Below are positions 21,962 to 30,625 of a stretch of DNA of 32,647 nucleotides, piece by piece. The stretch's first letter is position 1. The number at the start of each line of letters is the position of its first letter. The notes under the pieces were generated by a model. The model had not been told where the DNA came from, ran no database searches, and saw only the letters and a list, made by a program, of their open reading frames with translations. The stretch is from Actinomycetota bacterium (lineage in GTDB: Bacteria > Actinomycetota > Thermoleophilia > Gaiellales > Gaiellaceae), in NCBI GenBank assembly GCA_003152275.1, contig PLZU01000029.1:1-32647 (forward strand). Reading direction: 5' to 3'. Position numbers and translations under genes: made by a program.

Positions 21962-23843
21962 AAGTCTCGAGAACGCCCTGCGGGAAGGCGACGATCAGGA
22001 CCTCGACGTCCTCCGGGGACTTGCGAAGGACATAGTCGACGGTGGGCGAGAAGAAGCGCGATTGCCGGCGCCACCGGGGCGCCGAGCCGAGCACGATCAG
22101 ATCCGCGCCGCTTTCCTCTGCGGCCTGGACGATCGCCTGGCCGATGCCGCGCGACCGTAGCGTCCGCCCGTTGACCTCGACCCCGTTGTCGGCGCCGAGC
22201 GCGCGCGCCTCCTCGAGCGAAGCCGCCGCTTGCTCCTCCTGGTAGGCGAGCTCGGCGTCGAGCGGCTGGTCGAGCGGCACCTTGATCACATAGAGCGCCT
22301 CCACGGTCGCCGCGCCGTCCTGCGCGAGCCGCACCGCCGTGGCAACCATCTCCTCGCCGATCTCGCCGAGCTTCATCGGGACGAGGATCTTCGAGAACGA
22401 TGCCTTCGGCAAAAGCTGCTCGTCGGACGAGACGACGTGCTCGAACAATCCCGCTCCACGGCCGCGGCGAACGACGATGTAGACGCCGAGGCCCGCGACA
22501 AGCCAGACCGGACCGCCGTAGCGGGCACCTGAGTGCGTGACCATCGCGACGACGAACACGGCGGCCGTCAGAACCGCACCGATCACCGACGGTAGAGGGA
22601 TGACCGCCCCGCGCACGCGGATCCCGAGCGGTACGCGGAAGGGACGGCCCAACTCGGGCTTCGTCACGCGCAGCCGGATCACTGCGAGCTGGGCGGCAGT
22701 GAACGCGAGCAGGACGCCGAAGCTGAAGAGGCTCGCGAGGAAGGTCACCGAGCGCGTGAACGACGTGCCGATGAGGAGCGCGATCGCGATCGCCGCCGCC
22801 GCGACGACGGACGCCGGCGCGACGAGTGTCCGCCGGTGCAGCCGGCCGAAGATCGGTGGCAGCTGCCCGTGCTCGCCGAGCGAGTACGCGAGCCGGCCGA
22901 AGCCGGAGATCGAGGTCGTCATCGCCGCAAGCAGCACGAGCGCCCCCGTCAAGCCGACGTAGACGCGCAGGGTGCTGCCGAACCAGTGCGGCAGGTGCAG
23001 CTGGAGCGCCGCAACGATTCCCATCATCGGCGCACGCAACCAGTCCGTCCCGAGCGCTGTCGTCCCGTTGTTGGACGGATAGGCCGATAACCCGACACAG
23101 GCGATCAAGATGTAGATCACGACGACGCACGTGATCGCGCTGAACAGGCTGCGCGGCAGGTCGCGCCCCGGCCGGCGCACTTCCTCGGCGTAGTTGGCGA
23201 CCGTTTCGAGGCCCGTATACGCGAGCATTGCGAGCGGCAGGGCAAACGCGATGTCGTGCCAACTCGGATGCGTGCCGAGCGAGAGGTCGCGCGTGAGCGC
23301 CTTGCCCGAGAAGAGGAACGCGAAGCCGAAGATCACGAGCAGCACCTGCGTCACGAGGTCGAGGATGGGCACGGCGAGGCCGATGCTGTAGAGCCGCGTG
23401 CGGCGGAGGAGACGCACGGCCGCGATGGCAGCGACGACGACGCACGCTGCGATCACATCGCCCGGCCGCCGAGCAATCGCGTTGATGCCGAGGGCGAGGC
23501 CGAGATAGTGCGGAACGAAGAGCGCCGAGAGCGCAATCACGATCAGGTAGTCGAGGAAGAGCACCCAGCCGGTGAGGAAGCCGGCGAGGTCGTTGAAGGC
23601 AACGCGCACGAAAGTCGCAGCTCCGCCGGTTTCGCGAATCGACGCCGTTCCCTCGGCGTACGAGAGCGCAACGATCAGGAAGAGCAGGCCGACGATCCCG
23701 AGCACGACGGGCGTGAAGCCCAGCGCGTGCAGCGCGATCACGCCAAGCGCGAAGTAGATGGAGGAGGCGATCTCGCCGTACGCGACCGAGGCGAGGGCGG
23801 GTGCGTCGAGGGCTCGTTGCAGCTGCGGCAGCTTGCGTGCCAT
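21960..23843 (-). CDS. APC-superfamily permease fused to a UspA domain
   Basis: A 627-residue protein. The first ~450 residues are an APC-fold permease with about 12 helices; YGEIASSIYFALG in helix 1 and PLAMLAYTGLETVANYAEEVRRP in the helix 6 region are typical. The last ~150 residues are a UspA domain, with KILVPMKLGEIGEEMV at its start and an ATP-type loop VLGSAPRWRRQSRFFSPTVDYVLRKSP. The fusion suggests nucleotide (ATP or c-di-AMP) control of transport. The family includes amino-acid and potassium permeases. The surrounding Kdp, KimA and TrkA genes favour potassium, but that is inference. ATG 23843 overlaps the stop of the upstream 57-residue gene (TGATG). Confidence 0.85.
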   Translation of the reverse strand: MARKLPQLQRALDAPALASVAYGEIASSIYFALGVIALHALGFTPVVLGIVGLLFLIVALSYAEGTASIRETGGAATFVRVAFNDLAGFLTGWVLFLDYLIVIALSALFVPHYLGLALGINAIARRPGDVIAACVVVAAIAAVRLLRRTRLYSIGLAVPILDLVTQVLLVIFGFAFLFSGKALTRDLSLGTHPSWHDIAFALPLAMLAYTGLETVANYAEEVRRPGRDLPRSLFSAITCVVVIYILIACVGLSAYPSNNGTTALGTDWLRAPMMGIVAALQLHLPHWFGSTLRVYVGLTGALVLLAAMTTSISGFGRLAYSLGEHGQLPPIFGRLHRRTLVAPASVVAAAAIAIALLIGTSFTRSVTFLASLFSFGVLLAFTAAQLAVIRLRVTKPELGRPFRVPLGIRVRGAVIPLPSVIGAVLTAAVFVVAMVTHSGARYGGPVWLVAGLGVYIVVRRGRGAGLFEHVVSSDEQLLPKASFSKILVPMKLGEIGEEMVATAVRLAQDGAATVEALYVIKVPLDQPLDAELAYQEEQAAASLEEARALGADNGVEVNGRTLRSRGIGQAIVQAAEESGADLIVLGSAPRWRRQSRFFSPTVDYVLRKSPEDVEVLIVAFPQGVLET

Positions 23844-24016
23844 CAGGTCTTGCGAAGCAAGTAGAGACGCGCGGTTCCGAGCACGACGAACAGTGCACCG
23901 AGTGTGTAGCCGATCGTGCCTCCGCCCTCGTAGGCCGTGCGAACGAGCATCGAGAAGCCGAGCACGACCGCGAGGAGCCCGAAGACGAGCACCGAGCGGC
24001 GGTAGAGGCGGATCAC
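23843..24016 (-). CDS. 57-residue two-helix membrane protein
   Basis: A short gene lying exactly between two APC-Usp genes. GTG 24016 overlaps the TGA of the upstream permease (GTGA), and its own TGA overlaps the ATG of the downstream permease (TGATG). The protein begins MIRLYRRSVLVFGLLAVVLG and contains two hydrophobic stretches (about residues 9-24 and 36-53) joined by RTAYEGGGT, with a basic end (RLYLLRKT). Both termini are probably cytoplasmic by the positive-inside rule. Coupling on both sides strongly suggests that it is real, perhaps a small subunit or regulator of one or both permeases. No family is recognised. Confidence 0.7.
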   Translation of the reverse strand: MIRLYRRSVLVFGLLAVVLGFSMLVRTAYEGGGTIGYTLGALFVVLGTARLYLLRKT

Positions 24017-25902
24017 GCGGTCACCCCTCCCGCGGCGACCATCACGCGTACGGGCGCGTGCTTCAACACGAAATCGACGGTATCACCGAAGATCGCGCGC
24101 TTTCCTGCCGTGAGCCGGATGCGGCGCGGACCGCCCATGACAATGATCTCCGAGCCGCGCCGCACGGCCTCGTCGGTGATCGCGCGTCCGGCGTTGCGCG
24201 CACGGACGATGCGGGCGATGACGTTCACGCCGTAGGACTCGCCGATCGCGCGCGCCTCGTCGAGCTGATCGTTCGCCGCCGTCACCTGCTCGGGGAGGTA
24301 CGCGTCGAGCGGCAGCTCGAGCGGCACCTCGATCACCGTCACCGCAACGATGCGCGAGCCGCGCTCCCGCGAGAGCCTGCAGGCAACGTCCATTGCCTCG
24401 TTCGACGGGTACCCCGGCGCGAGCGGCACGAGGATGCTCCGGTACTCGAGCTCCGCGCCCATGATCACGACCGGCGCTCGCACGGTCGTTCGGAGCGGTT
24501 CGCCGAGGTGGCGGCGATACAGCGGATAGAAGATGAACCCGGCGATGAGCCACGCCATGCCGGCGTACCGCGTCGGCGCGTCCTGCACGACGACGACAAG
24601 CCAGGCGATGCCGGTGCCGAGCCCGCCGAGGATCGCGAAGAGCGGCCAGTCGACGCCGGCGATACGCAGATTCGGCCGTGCTCGCCACGGCATGTCTTCG
24701 TCGCGCTGGCGGACCCTGAGCGCAGTCACCGAGACGTGCGCGATCGTGAACGAGAGCATTGCGCCGAACGCGTACATGCGCCCGAGGAAGTCGACCTGGC
24801 CGGAGAGCACGAAGAGCGTCGGTGCGACTCCTGCGAAGACGACGAGGGACAGCCACGGCGTCCTGAACCTTTGATGGAGCCTACGGAAGATCGACGGCAG
24901 CTGCCGGTACGCCGCCATCGAGTACGTGATCCGCGACGCACCGATCACGCCCGCGTTCGTGGCGATAAAGAGAATCGTCGCGGCAAGAATGCCGATGTAG
25001 ATCTTCGCCGTCTGGAGCAGCACGCCGTGCAGGCCGAGGTTCTCGACGATTCCGAGGACCGGATCGTTCTTGAAACCGTGCGGCGGGTTCTCGCCCAGCT
25101 GCGTGACGTAGTGCGCACCATGCTTGACAACGGGCATCGCCGACAGCGCGATCCACGGCAGCGTGAAGTAGATCGCGAAGACCGCAATCGCGACCCACGA
25201 GATGGCTTTCGGAATCGAGCGGAGCGGGTCTCGCGCCTCCTCGGCGAGGTTGGAAACGGTTTCGATCCCGGTGTACGCGATCATCGCGACCGGGATGGCG
25301 AGAGCGAAGCTCGACCACGTTGGAGCGGCGCCGAAATGGATGTTCGTGGACAGGATGTGCGGCGAGAAGATGAGAAAGAAGCCGAGCGCGACGAGGATCA
25401 GCTGCGTCGCGAAGTCGAGCACGGCGAGCACGACGTTCAACTTCGCCGCCTCCTGGATGCCCACGACGTTTAGGCCGACGAGTACCCAGGTGAGAATGAT
25501 TCCGACGATCACGTCCCACGGCGTCGTCCGCAGCGGCGCCCAGAAGATCGACAGGTAGTGCGGCACGAAGATCACCGAGATCGCGACGGTGATCACGTAG
25601 TTGAGCATCTGCGCCCACGCCGCCCCGAACGAGACGAGCTCGTTGAACGCGTGCCGCGCGAACGAAGACGAGCCGCCCGCCTCCGGGTAATGGACCGTTC
25701 CCTCCGCGTACGTCGCGGCAGTCGCCGCGAAGATGATCCCGCTGATGATGAAGACAAGCGGTGTGAGGCCCAGCGCGATCCCGGCGGTCAGGCCGAGCGC
25801 GTAGTAGATCGACGAGCCGACGTTGCCGTACGCGGTCGAGAAGAGAGCGTTCGCCCCGAGAACGCGTTCGAGCTCGTGGGCCTGCCGTCGCCGCCTTGCC
25901 AC
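24013..25902 (-). CDS. APC-superfamily permease fused to a UspA domain (second copy)
   Basis: A 629-residue paralogue of the 21960-23843 protein with the same layout: an APC permease of about 12 helices (AYGNVGSSIYYALG, IPVAMIAYTGIETVSNLAEEARDP), then a UspA domain (YRSILVPLAPGYPSNEAMDVA and the loop MGGPRRIRLTAGKRAIFGDTVDFVLKHAP, which fits G-2x-G-9x). The two are clearly diverged duplicates rather than a recent copy. The GTG 25902 start is preceded at 6 bases by TAGAGT, so this is the first gene of the unit that continues through the 57-residue protein, the other permease and probably the two TrkA-type genes. Potassium or amino acid transport are both possible. Confidence 0.87.
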   Translation of the reverse strand: MARRRRQAHELERVLGANALFSTAYGNVGSSIYYALGLTAGIALGLTPLVFIISGIIFAATAATYAEGTVHYPEAGGSSSFARHAFNELVSFGAAWAQMLNYVITVAISVIFVPHYLSIFWAPLRTTPWDVIVGIILTWVLVGLNVVGIQEAAKLNVVLAVLDFATQLILVALGFFLIFSPHILSTNIHFGAAPTWSSFALAIPVAMIAYTGIETVSNLAEEARDPLRSIPKAISWVAIAVFAIYFTLPWIALSAMPVVKHGAHYVTQLGENPPHGFKNDPVLGIVENLGLHGVLLQTAKIYIGILAATILFIATNAGVIGASRITYSMAAYRQLPSIFRRLHQRFRTPWLSLVVFAGVAPTLFVLSGQVDFLGRMYAFGAMLSFTIAHVSVTALRVRQRDEDMPWRARPNLRIAGVDWPLFAILGGLGTGIAWLVVVVQDAPTRYAGMAWLIAGFIFYPLYRRHLGEPLRTTVRAPVVIMGAELEYRSILVPLAPGYPSNEAMDVACRLSRERGSRIVAVTVIEVPLELPLDAYLPEQVTAANDQLDEARAIGESYGVNVIARIVRARNAGRAITDEAVRRGSEIIVMGGPRRIRLTAGKRAIFGDTVDFVLKHAPVRVMVAAGGVTA

Positions 25903-25908
25903 CGGCCG

Positions 25909-25914
25909 ACTCTA
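25909..25914 (-). promoter_or_regulatory. -10 box for the APC-Usp operon (leaderless type)
   Basis: TAGAGT on the minus strand ends 6 bases before GTG 25902. The first palindrome of the 25920 cluster lies in the spacer between this box and where a -35 would be, so it could serve as an operator. Confidence 0.45.
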
Positions 25915-25919
25915 GTCCT

Positions 25920-25979
25920 GGGGTCAGACCCCGCGCAGCTTCTGGTGTCAGACACCGCGCAGCGGTGTCTGACACCGCT
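25920..25979. repeat. Cluster of three short palindromes
   Basis: Three perfect inverted repeats with a one-base centre fill the gap between the KimA-like gene and the APC-Usp gene: GGGGTCAGACCCC (25920-25932), GGTGTCAGACACC (25944-25956) and AGCGGTGTCTGACACCGCT (25961-25979). They share the core GTC-N-GAC and are separated by GCGCAGC-like linkers. The third begins right after the KimA-like stop codon and could end that transcript; the first lies in the next promoter. They resemble a REP-type element. Confidence 0.8.
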
Positions 25980-25980
25980 T

Positions 25981-28242
25981 TCACCTCAAGAGCTGGTACG
26001 GAACAGACGCAAGGATCACGTGCGGCTCGAGCAGCAGGAGCCGCTTCACGTAGAGCGCCCTCTGGTTGTGCAGGAGCCGCCGCCAGCCCCGGGTGTAGAG
26101 CTCCGGCAGCAGCACGAGCACCTCCGTCCCCTCTTCCGCTGTCAGGTCGCGCAGGTACTGGAGGAGCGGGAGGCCGACGTCGCGGTACGGCGCATCGTCG
26201 ACCTCGAGGGGGATCCTCGGGCCGTGGCGCCGCCACTCCTCCTCGATCTCGCGAGCGTCCGCACGGCTGAACGCGAAGTGCACAGCGCGGACGTCGTCGA
26301 TGTCCAGCGTCTGCGCATAGTTCACTGCACGCATCGAGGCGGCGCTGACGCCAGAGACGAGCACGCGCGCGATCAGCCGCGAAGGCTCCGGCTCGACAGT
26401 CCCTCGCATGACCGGCACGTCGGTGACGACAACGCCCGGCTCGGAGAGCAGGCGGAACTTGAGCACGAGCTCGCGCGGGTGTCGCATCTGTTCGAGCAAC
26501 GAGCGGCTGCCGAAGAGCTCCGGTACGACGACCGTGACGAAGTCCGACTCGCTGCGCGGGAGCCGCCACACCTGCTCGAGCACGGCCTCGGTCACGCCAA
26601 GTGATGGGTCGAGTGCCTCGAGCGGCTCACCGGCGAGCTTGAACCAGCGTGCGCGGATGCCGGGGTCGGTTCCCCGTGCCGGCACGTGCACGACTCGAAC
26701 CGGGTCGCTCGAAATCGCGCGCGCGATCCGCAGCGCGGCCTCCGCGGCCTGGTCGATCTGCTCGACGACGAGCAACGTGGTGTTGTGTGCCGGCGGCGCC
26801 GCAACGACGGCCGCCGCTCCGGCGCGCATCCGGCGCGCGAGCCGGTCGTAGTGCCGCCGCACCCCGAGCATCCCGAGAACGAGCACGGGGATCGCGACGG
26901 TTACGAGCCAGGCACCCTCGGTGAACTTTGTGTCGATGACGACCAGCGCCACGACTCCCGTCGCGGTCGCGCCGACGCCGTTTACGACCGCCTTCACCCG
27001 CCACCGCGCGCTGCGGCGCGCGAACCAGTAGCGCACCATGCCCGCTTGCGACAGTGTGAATGCGGTGAACACACCGATCACGTAAAGGTGGATGAGATTG
27101 TTCGTGTTCGCGCCGTAGATCCACAGCAGCACGCCGGCGACCGTTGCGAGCACGACCATCCCGTTCGAGAACACGAGACGGTCGCCGAGGTTCGTGAACT
27201 GCCGAGGTGCAAAGCGATCGTGAGCCAGCAGCGCCGAGAGGCGTGGAAAACCCTGAAACGAGGTGTTCGCGGCCAGGATCAACACGAGTAGCGTCAGGCC
27301 CTGCACGGCGTAGTACATGAAGCTCGCGAAAGAGCCGGCGGGGAACACAGCACGCGCGATCTGTGAGACGACCGACGCCGTCACGCTTGGTCGCGCATGC
27401 AGATGCACGGCGAGGTACGAGACGCCGAGGAAGAGGAAGATCGCGATCGAGCCAAGGATCGCGAGTGTCTGCGCAGCGTTCTTTCCGTGCGGGCGGCGGA
27501 AGGCATTGACGCCGTTTGCGATCGCCTCCACGCCGGTCAGCGCGGTCGATCCGGACGAGAACGCGCGCAGGAGGACGAACAGGGTGATTGCGCCAGTGCC
27601 CACCGGGAGCGCGTGCGGCACGACCGCACGGTGCGCGTGGCCCGTGGCGAGCTCGACGACGCCGGCGACGACGAGCACGCCCACCGCGGTGACGAAGAGA
27701 TAGGTCGGTAGCGCGAAGAGCAGCCCCGACTCGCGCACACCCCGCAGGTTGACGAGGACGATCAGGACGAGGCACCCGAGTGAGAGTGCGACCTTGTGCC
27801 CGGAAAGCGACGGAGCGAGAGAAGTCACGGCGAAGATCCCAGCCGAGATCGAGACAGCCACCGTCAGCACGTAATCGGTAAGTAGCGCCGCGGCGGCGAC
27901 AAGGCTCGGCAGCATGCCGAGGTTCTCGCGCGCGACGATGTATGCCCCACCGCTCGTCTCGTAGGCGCGCACCGTCTGCATGTACGAGACCACGACGACG
28001 GCGAGGAGCGTTGCGATTGCGATCGAGATCGGGAAGACAAGATGCGCCGATGCCGCCGAGACGGCGAGCAGCACGACGAGCGCCGCCTCGGTCGCATATG
28101 CGACCGAGGACAGCGGGTCAGAGGCGAAGATCGGCAGCGCGAGCGTCTTCGGGAGCAGCGTCTCTTCGAGCTGCCCTGTCTGCATCGGGCGGCCGACGAA
28201 GAGACGCCGGAAGCGTCGCGCCGGGGCGAGAACCTCCGTCAC
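25981..28242 (-). CDS. KimA-like APC-superfamily permease, probably potassium uptake
   Basis: A 753-residue membrane protein with about 12 helices followed by a long cytoplasmic C-terminal part of about 280 residues. The N-terminus (LPKTLALPIFASDPLSSVAYATEA) and AFSSGSTALTGVEAIANGV match the KimA/YdaO group, whose Bacillus member is a proton-coupled high-affinity potassium importer. The C-terminal region looks like Usp-type modules (HNTTLLVVEQIDQAAEAALR, then VLVSGVSAASMRAVNYAQ). It is longer than Bacillus KimA (about 607). GTG 28242 overlaps the stop of the upstream 188-residue membrane-protein gene (GTGA). No ydaO-type c-di-AMP riboswitch precedes it. Confidence 0.85.
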   Translation of the reverse strand: MTEVLAPARRFRRLFVGRPMQTGQLEETLLPKTLALPIFASDPLSSVAYATEAALVVLLAVSAASAHLVFPISIAIATLLAVVVVSYMQTVRAYETSGGAYIVARENLGMLPSLVAAAALLTDYVLTVAVSISAGIFAVTSLAPSLSGHKVALSLGCLVLIVLVNLRGVRESGLLFALPTYLFVTAVGVLVVAGVVELATGHAHRAVVPHALPVGTGAITLFVLLRAFSSGSTALTGVEAIANGVNAFRRPHGKNAAQTLAILGSIAIFLFLGVSYLAVHLHARPSVTASVVSQIARAVFPAGSFASFMYYAVQGLTLLVLILAANTSFQGFPRLSALLAHDRFAPRQFTNLGDRLVFSNGMVVLATVAGVLLWIYGANTNNLIHLYVIGVFTAFTLSQAGMVRYWFARRSARWRVKAVVNGVGATATGVVALVVIDTKFTEGAWLVTVAIPVLVLGMLGVRRHYDRLARRMRAGAAAVVAAPPAHNTTLLVVEQIDQAAEAALRIARAISSDPVRVVHVPARGTDPGIRARWFKLAGEPLEALDPSLGVTEAVLEQVWRLPRSESDFVTVVVPELFGSRSLLEQMRHPRELVLKFRLLSEPGVVVTDVPVMRGTVEPEPSRLIARVLVSGVSAASMRAVNYAQTLDIDDVRAVHFAFSRADAREIEEEWRRHGPRIPLEVDDAPYRDVGLPLLQYLRDLTAEEGTEVLVLLPELYTRGWRRLLHNQRALYVKRLLLLEPHVILASVPYQLLR

Positions 28243-28805
28243 GGCTCAAGCGCCCCGGTAACGCGGCGGAGCGCCGGCGCGAGCAAGGTGTCCGCGTCGT
28301 CCGCGTACAGGGGGCTTGCAGGATCACGGAGCAGGCCCTGCGCGAGCAGGATCCCCCGCGCCGCAACGGGCTTCTCGTCGCCCAGGCGTGTAGCGAGCGC
28401 TACGAACAGATCCCTGGAGCCGCGAGCGGCTGGGCGCTTGAGCGGCGACGCCGACGGCAACCGGGCCGGATCGAGCGAGCGCAGCACGCTCTCGACGTCT
28501 CGCCGGAGCGACTCGCGCTTCGTGCGGGTCGTGAGCTCGTTGCAGCGCCAGCGCACGAGATCGGACGCGTCGCGGCTGCGCGGATTGTGGACGATCAGCC
28601 GGTCTGCAGTCCGCCGCACAGCGGCCAGCTCATGGCGGGCGCGCGCGGTGCGGATCGTGCCCGCGGCCGCGAACAGCACGGCACCTGCGGCGCCGGCGAG
28701 CCACGGCAGGCGCGGATCTGCGTCGAGCGCGAGCGCCGCGAACGCCAGCGCCGCGTACGGAAGCGCAGCCTTTCCGGGCCGAGGCAGATCGAGCGTTGAG
28801 ACCAT
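28239..28805 (-). CDS. Membrane-anchored protein of unknown function, coupled to the KimA-like permease
   Basis: A 188-residue protein with two hydrophobic segments near the N-terminus (AALPYAALAFAALALDA and LPWLAGAAGAVLFAAAGTI). A basic, helical cytoplasmic part of about 120 residues follows (RTADRLIVHNPRSRDASDLVRW, RRDVESVLRSLDP). I recognise no domain. Start ATG 28805 sits 6 bases after a TACGGT box. Its stop overlaps the start of the KimA-like gene, so it probably works with, or controls the level of, that permease. Confidence 0.65.
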   Translation of the reverse strand: MVSTLDLPRPGKAALPYAALAFAALALDADPRLPWLAGAAGAVLFAAAGTIRTARARHELAAVRRTADRLIVHNPRSRDASDLVRWRCNELTTRTKRESLRRDVESVLRSLDPARLPSASPLKRPAARGSRDLFVALATRLGDEKPVAARGILLAQGLLRDPASPLYADDADTLLAPALRRVTGALEP

Positions 28806-28811
28806 GCTCCG

Positions 28812-28817
28812 ACCGTA
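28812..28817 (-). promoter_or_regulatory. -10 box for the 188-residue protein and KimA-like genes (leaderless type)
   Basis: TACGGT on the minus strand ends 6 bases before ATG 28805 and separates this unit from kdpE, which ends at 28863. Confidence 0.45.
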
Positions 28818-28862
28818 AGCCGGGCGCCCCTCAGGCCGTACTCAAGGTTCCGTGCCCGCGCC

Positions 28863-29549
28863 TCAGAAATCTCTCAAGGGGTCGACGAGCCGGTAACCGA
28901 CGCCCGGCTCCGTCAGGATCGTGCGCGGCCGCGCGGGATCGGGCTCGAGCTTTCGCCGCAACTGAGACACGTAGACGTGCAGGTAGTGCGACTCGTCGGC
29001 GTACGCCTCGCCCCAGACCTCACGGAGGATCGCCTTGTGCGTCATCAGCTTGCCCTCGTTACGGGCGAGGAGCGTCAGAAGCCCGTACTCATGCGGTGTC
29101 AGTTGCACACGCTCCCCCGCCCGCGTGACCTCTCGCGCCTCGAAATCGATGCGAAGATCGCCGATGTCGAGCACGGGCTCGGCAGACGGCTCAGCGCGCC
29201 GCAGGGCTGCGCGCAGCCGTGCAAGGAGCTCGTCGACGCCGAACGGCTTCGTGACGTAGTCGTCGGCGCCGGCATCGAGCGCAGCGACCTTCTCGCTCTC
29301 GTCGCCCACGACCGAGAGCACGATGATCGGCGCCTTGCTCCATGCGCGCAGCTCGCGCGCGACCTCGGTGCCGCGCCGGTCGGGCAGGACGAGATCGAGG
29401 ATGACGGCGTCGGGCGGTCGAACCGCGGCGAGCGTCAATGCCTGCTCGCCTGTCGAGGCGGTCTCGACGTCGTACCCGGCGCCGCGAAGGCTCGTCTGCA
29501 GCGCACGCAGGATCTGCGGCTCGTCGTCGACGACGAGGATTCGCGTCAT
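28863..29549 (-). CDS. kdpE: KdpE, OmpR-family response regulator
   Basis: A 228-residue response regulator. The receiver domain has DDE at residues 8-10, phospho-acceptor D52 (VILDLVLPD) and K101 (VTKPFG). The C-terminal winged helix (about residues 130-225) has HEYGLLTLLARNEGKLMTH and the recognition region SHYLHVYVSQLRRKLEPDP, the form typical of KdpE. KdpE activates kdp genes when potassium is limiting. ATG 29549 overlaps the stop of the kinase gene (ATGA), fixing the cognate pair. Confidence 0.93.
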   Translation of the reverse strand: MTRILVVDDEPQILRALQTSLRGAGYDVETASTGEQALTLAAVRPPDAVILDLVLPDRRGTEVARELRAWSKAPIIVLSVVGDESEKVAALDAGADDYVTKPFGVDELLARLRAALRRAEPSAEPVLDIGDLRIDFEAREVTRAGERVQLTPHEYGLLTLLARNEGKLMTHKAILREVWGEAYADESHYLHVYVSQLRRKLEPDPARPRTILTEPGVGYRLVDPLRDF

Positions 29550-30610
29550 GCCGGCAGCGCGAGCACGAAGTGCCCGCCTCCCCCGTTCTCGGCCCAGACT
29601 CGCGCGCCGTTGACCTCGGCGAAGCCACGCGCGATTGCGAGCCCGAGCCCGGCGCCGCGCACGCTGCCGTCTCCTCGGCGAAACGGCTCGAAGACGGTCT
29701 CGCGGTCGTCCTCGGGAACGCCAGGGCCCGCGTCGTGGACGTGTAGCAGCAACTCGTGGTCGCGCGACTCGACGCGAACGCGTACCGGCGAGTCGGGCGG
29801 CGAGAACTTCAGCGCGTTGTCGAGCAGATTCACGAGCGCGCGCTCGATCTGCGCCGCATCGGTCTGCACAGGCGGCGCATCCGCGTCGAGCTCGGCCACG
29901 ATGCGCTCACCGCGCGGACCGAGCTCGTCGAGCGCACGCAAGACGAGATCGTCGGCGGTCCACAGCTCCTGATGCGGCGCCGCGACGCCGCTCTCCAGTC
30001 GCGAGAGATCGAGGAGGTTGCCGACGATCCGGTTCAGCCGCTCGGCTTCGGCGCGGATCGTCTCGACAAGATCATCGCGGTCGGCACGGACAAGGCGAAC
30101 GTCGGGATTGCCGAGCCCGGACGCCGCCGCGAGGATCGCCGTCAGCGGAGAACGCAGATCGTGCGAGACGGCGTGGAGCAGTGCCGTCTTCAGCGTGTCA
30201 CTGCGCCGGTACGACTCCGCCTCGAGCTCCGCGGCCGCGCGGGCCCGCGCCTCACGCTCCCGCAGCTCCGCGAGCTCGGCGCGGCGACGGGCCCGGGCGG
30301 CAAGCGCGCTCACCACGACCGCCGTCACGAGATACACGGCGAGCACGGCCCAGTTCGCGCCGTCGCGGAGCTGGAACGTGTGCGTCGGCGGCAGGAAGAA
30401 CCAGTTGAAGGCGAGCATGCTCGCGATTGACACTGCGACGGCGAGCACGAGCCCCCAGACGACTGCGACCGGCAGAACCGCGAAGATGTAGAGGACGCCG
30501 AGGCTGAGCACCGGAACCCAGCGCTTGACGACCGCAATCGCAGCCGTCACGAACACGACGGCACCCGCACTCGCGAGCACACCGACGAGAAACTCGCCGC
30601 GCTTCTTCAT
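29546..30610 (-). CDS. KdpD-type sensor histidine kinase, C-terminal half as a separate protein
   Basis: A 354-residue protein equal to the C-terminal half of KdpD: four hydrophobic helices of the DUF4118 module (about residues 8-105, with ASMLAFNWFFLPPTHTF), a HisKA dimerisation domain with H150 (HAVSHDLRSPLTAI), then the ATPase with N box LVNLLDNALKFSP and G boxes HDAGPGVPEDD and GAGLGLAIARGF. The N-terminal KdpD and Usp domains that normally precede are encoded by the gene at 31141-32229, with another gene between. ATG 30610 lies 15 bases after the Usp protein stop. It should phosphorylate KdpE. Confidence 0.9.
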   Translation of the reverse strand: MKKRGEFLVGVLASAGAVVFVTAAIAVVKRWVPVLSLGVLYIFAVLPVAVVWGLVLAVAVSIASMLAFNWFFLPPTHTFQLRDGANWAVLAVYLVTAVVVSALAARARRRAELAELREREARARAAAELEAESYRRSDTLKTALLHAVSHDLRSPLTAILAAASGLGNPDVRLVRADRDDLVETIRAEAERLNRIVGNLLDLSRLESGVAAPHQELWTADDLVLRALDELGPRGERIVAELDADAPPVQTDAAQIERALVNLLDNALKFSPPDSPVRVRVESRDHELLLHVHDAGPGVPEDDRETVFEPFRRGDGSVRGAGLGLAIARGFAEVNGARVWAENGGGGHFVLALPA

Positions 30611-30625
30611 GCGGCGAACCGTAGT

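Noticed and set aside
23758-25473. Long plus-strand frame (571 codons) opposite the APC-Usp permease
   Set aside because: The translation is dominated by Arg, Glu, Asp and His and has no recognisable motif, while the opposite strand encodes a convincing permease.
25920-25979. CRISPR-like array
   Set aside because: The units are 13-19-base palindromes with unequal short linkers and no spacers; they fit a palindromic repeat cluster, not CRISPR.
28243-28862. c-di-AMP (ydaO) riboswitch ahead of the KimA-like gene
   Set aside because: The gene is coupled to an upstream gene by GTGA, and that gene has a leaderless-type promoter. No room or motif for the riboswitch is present.
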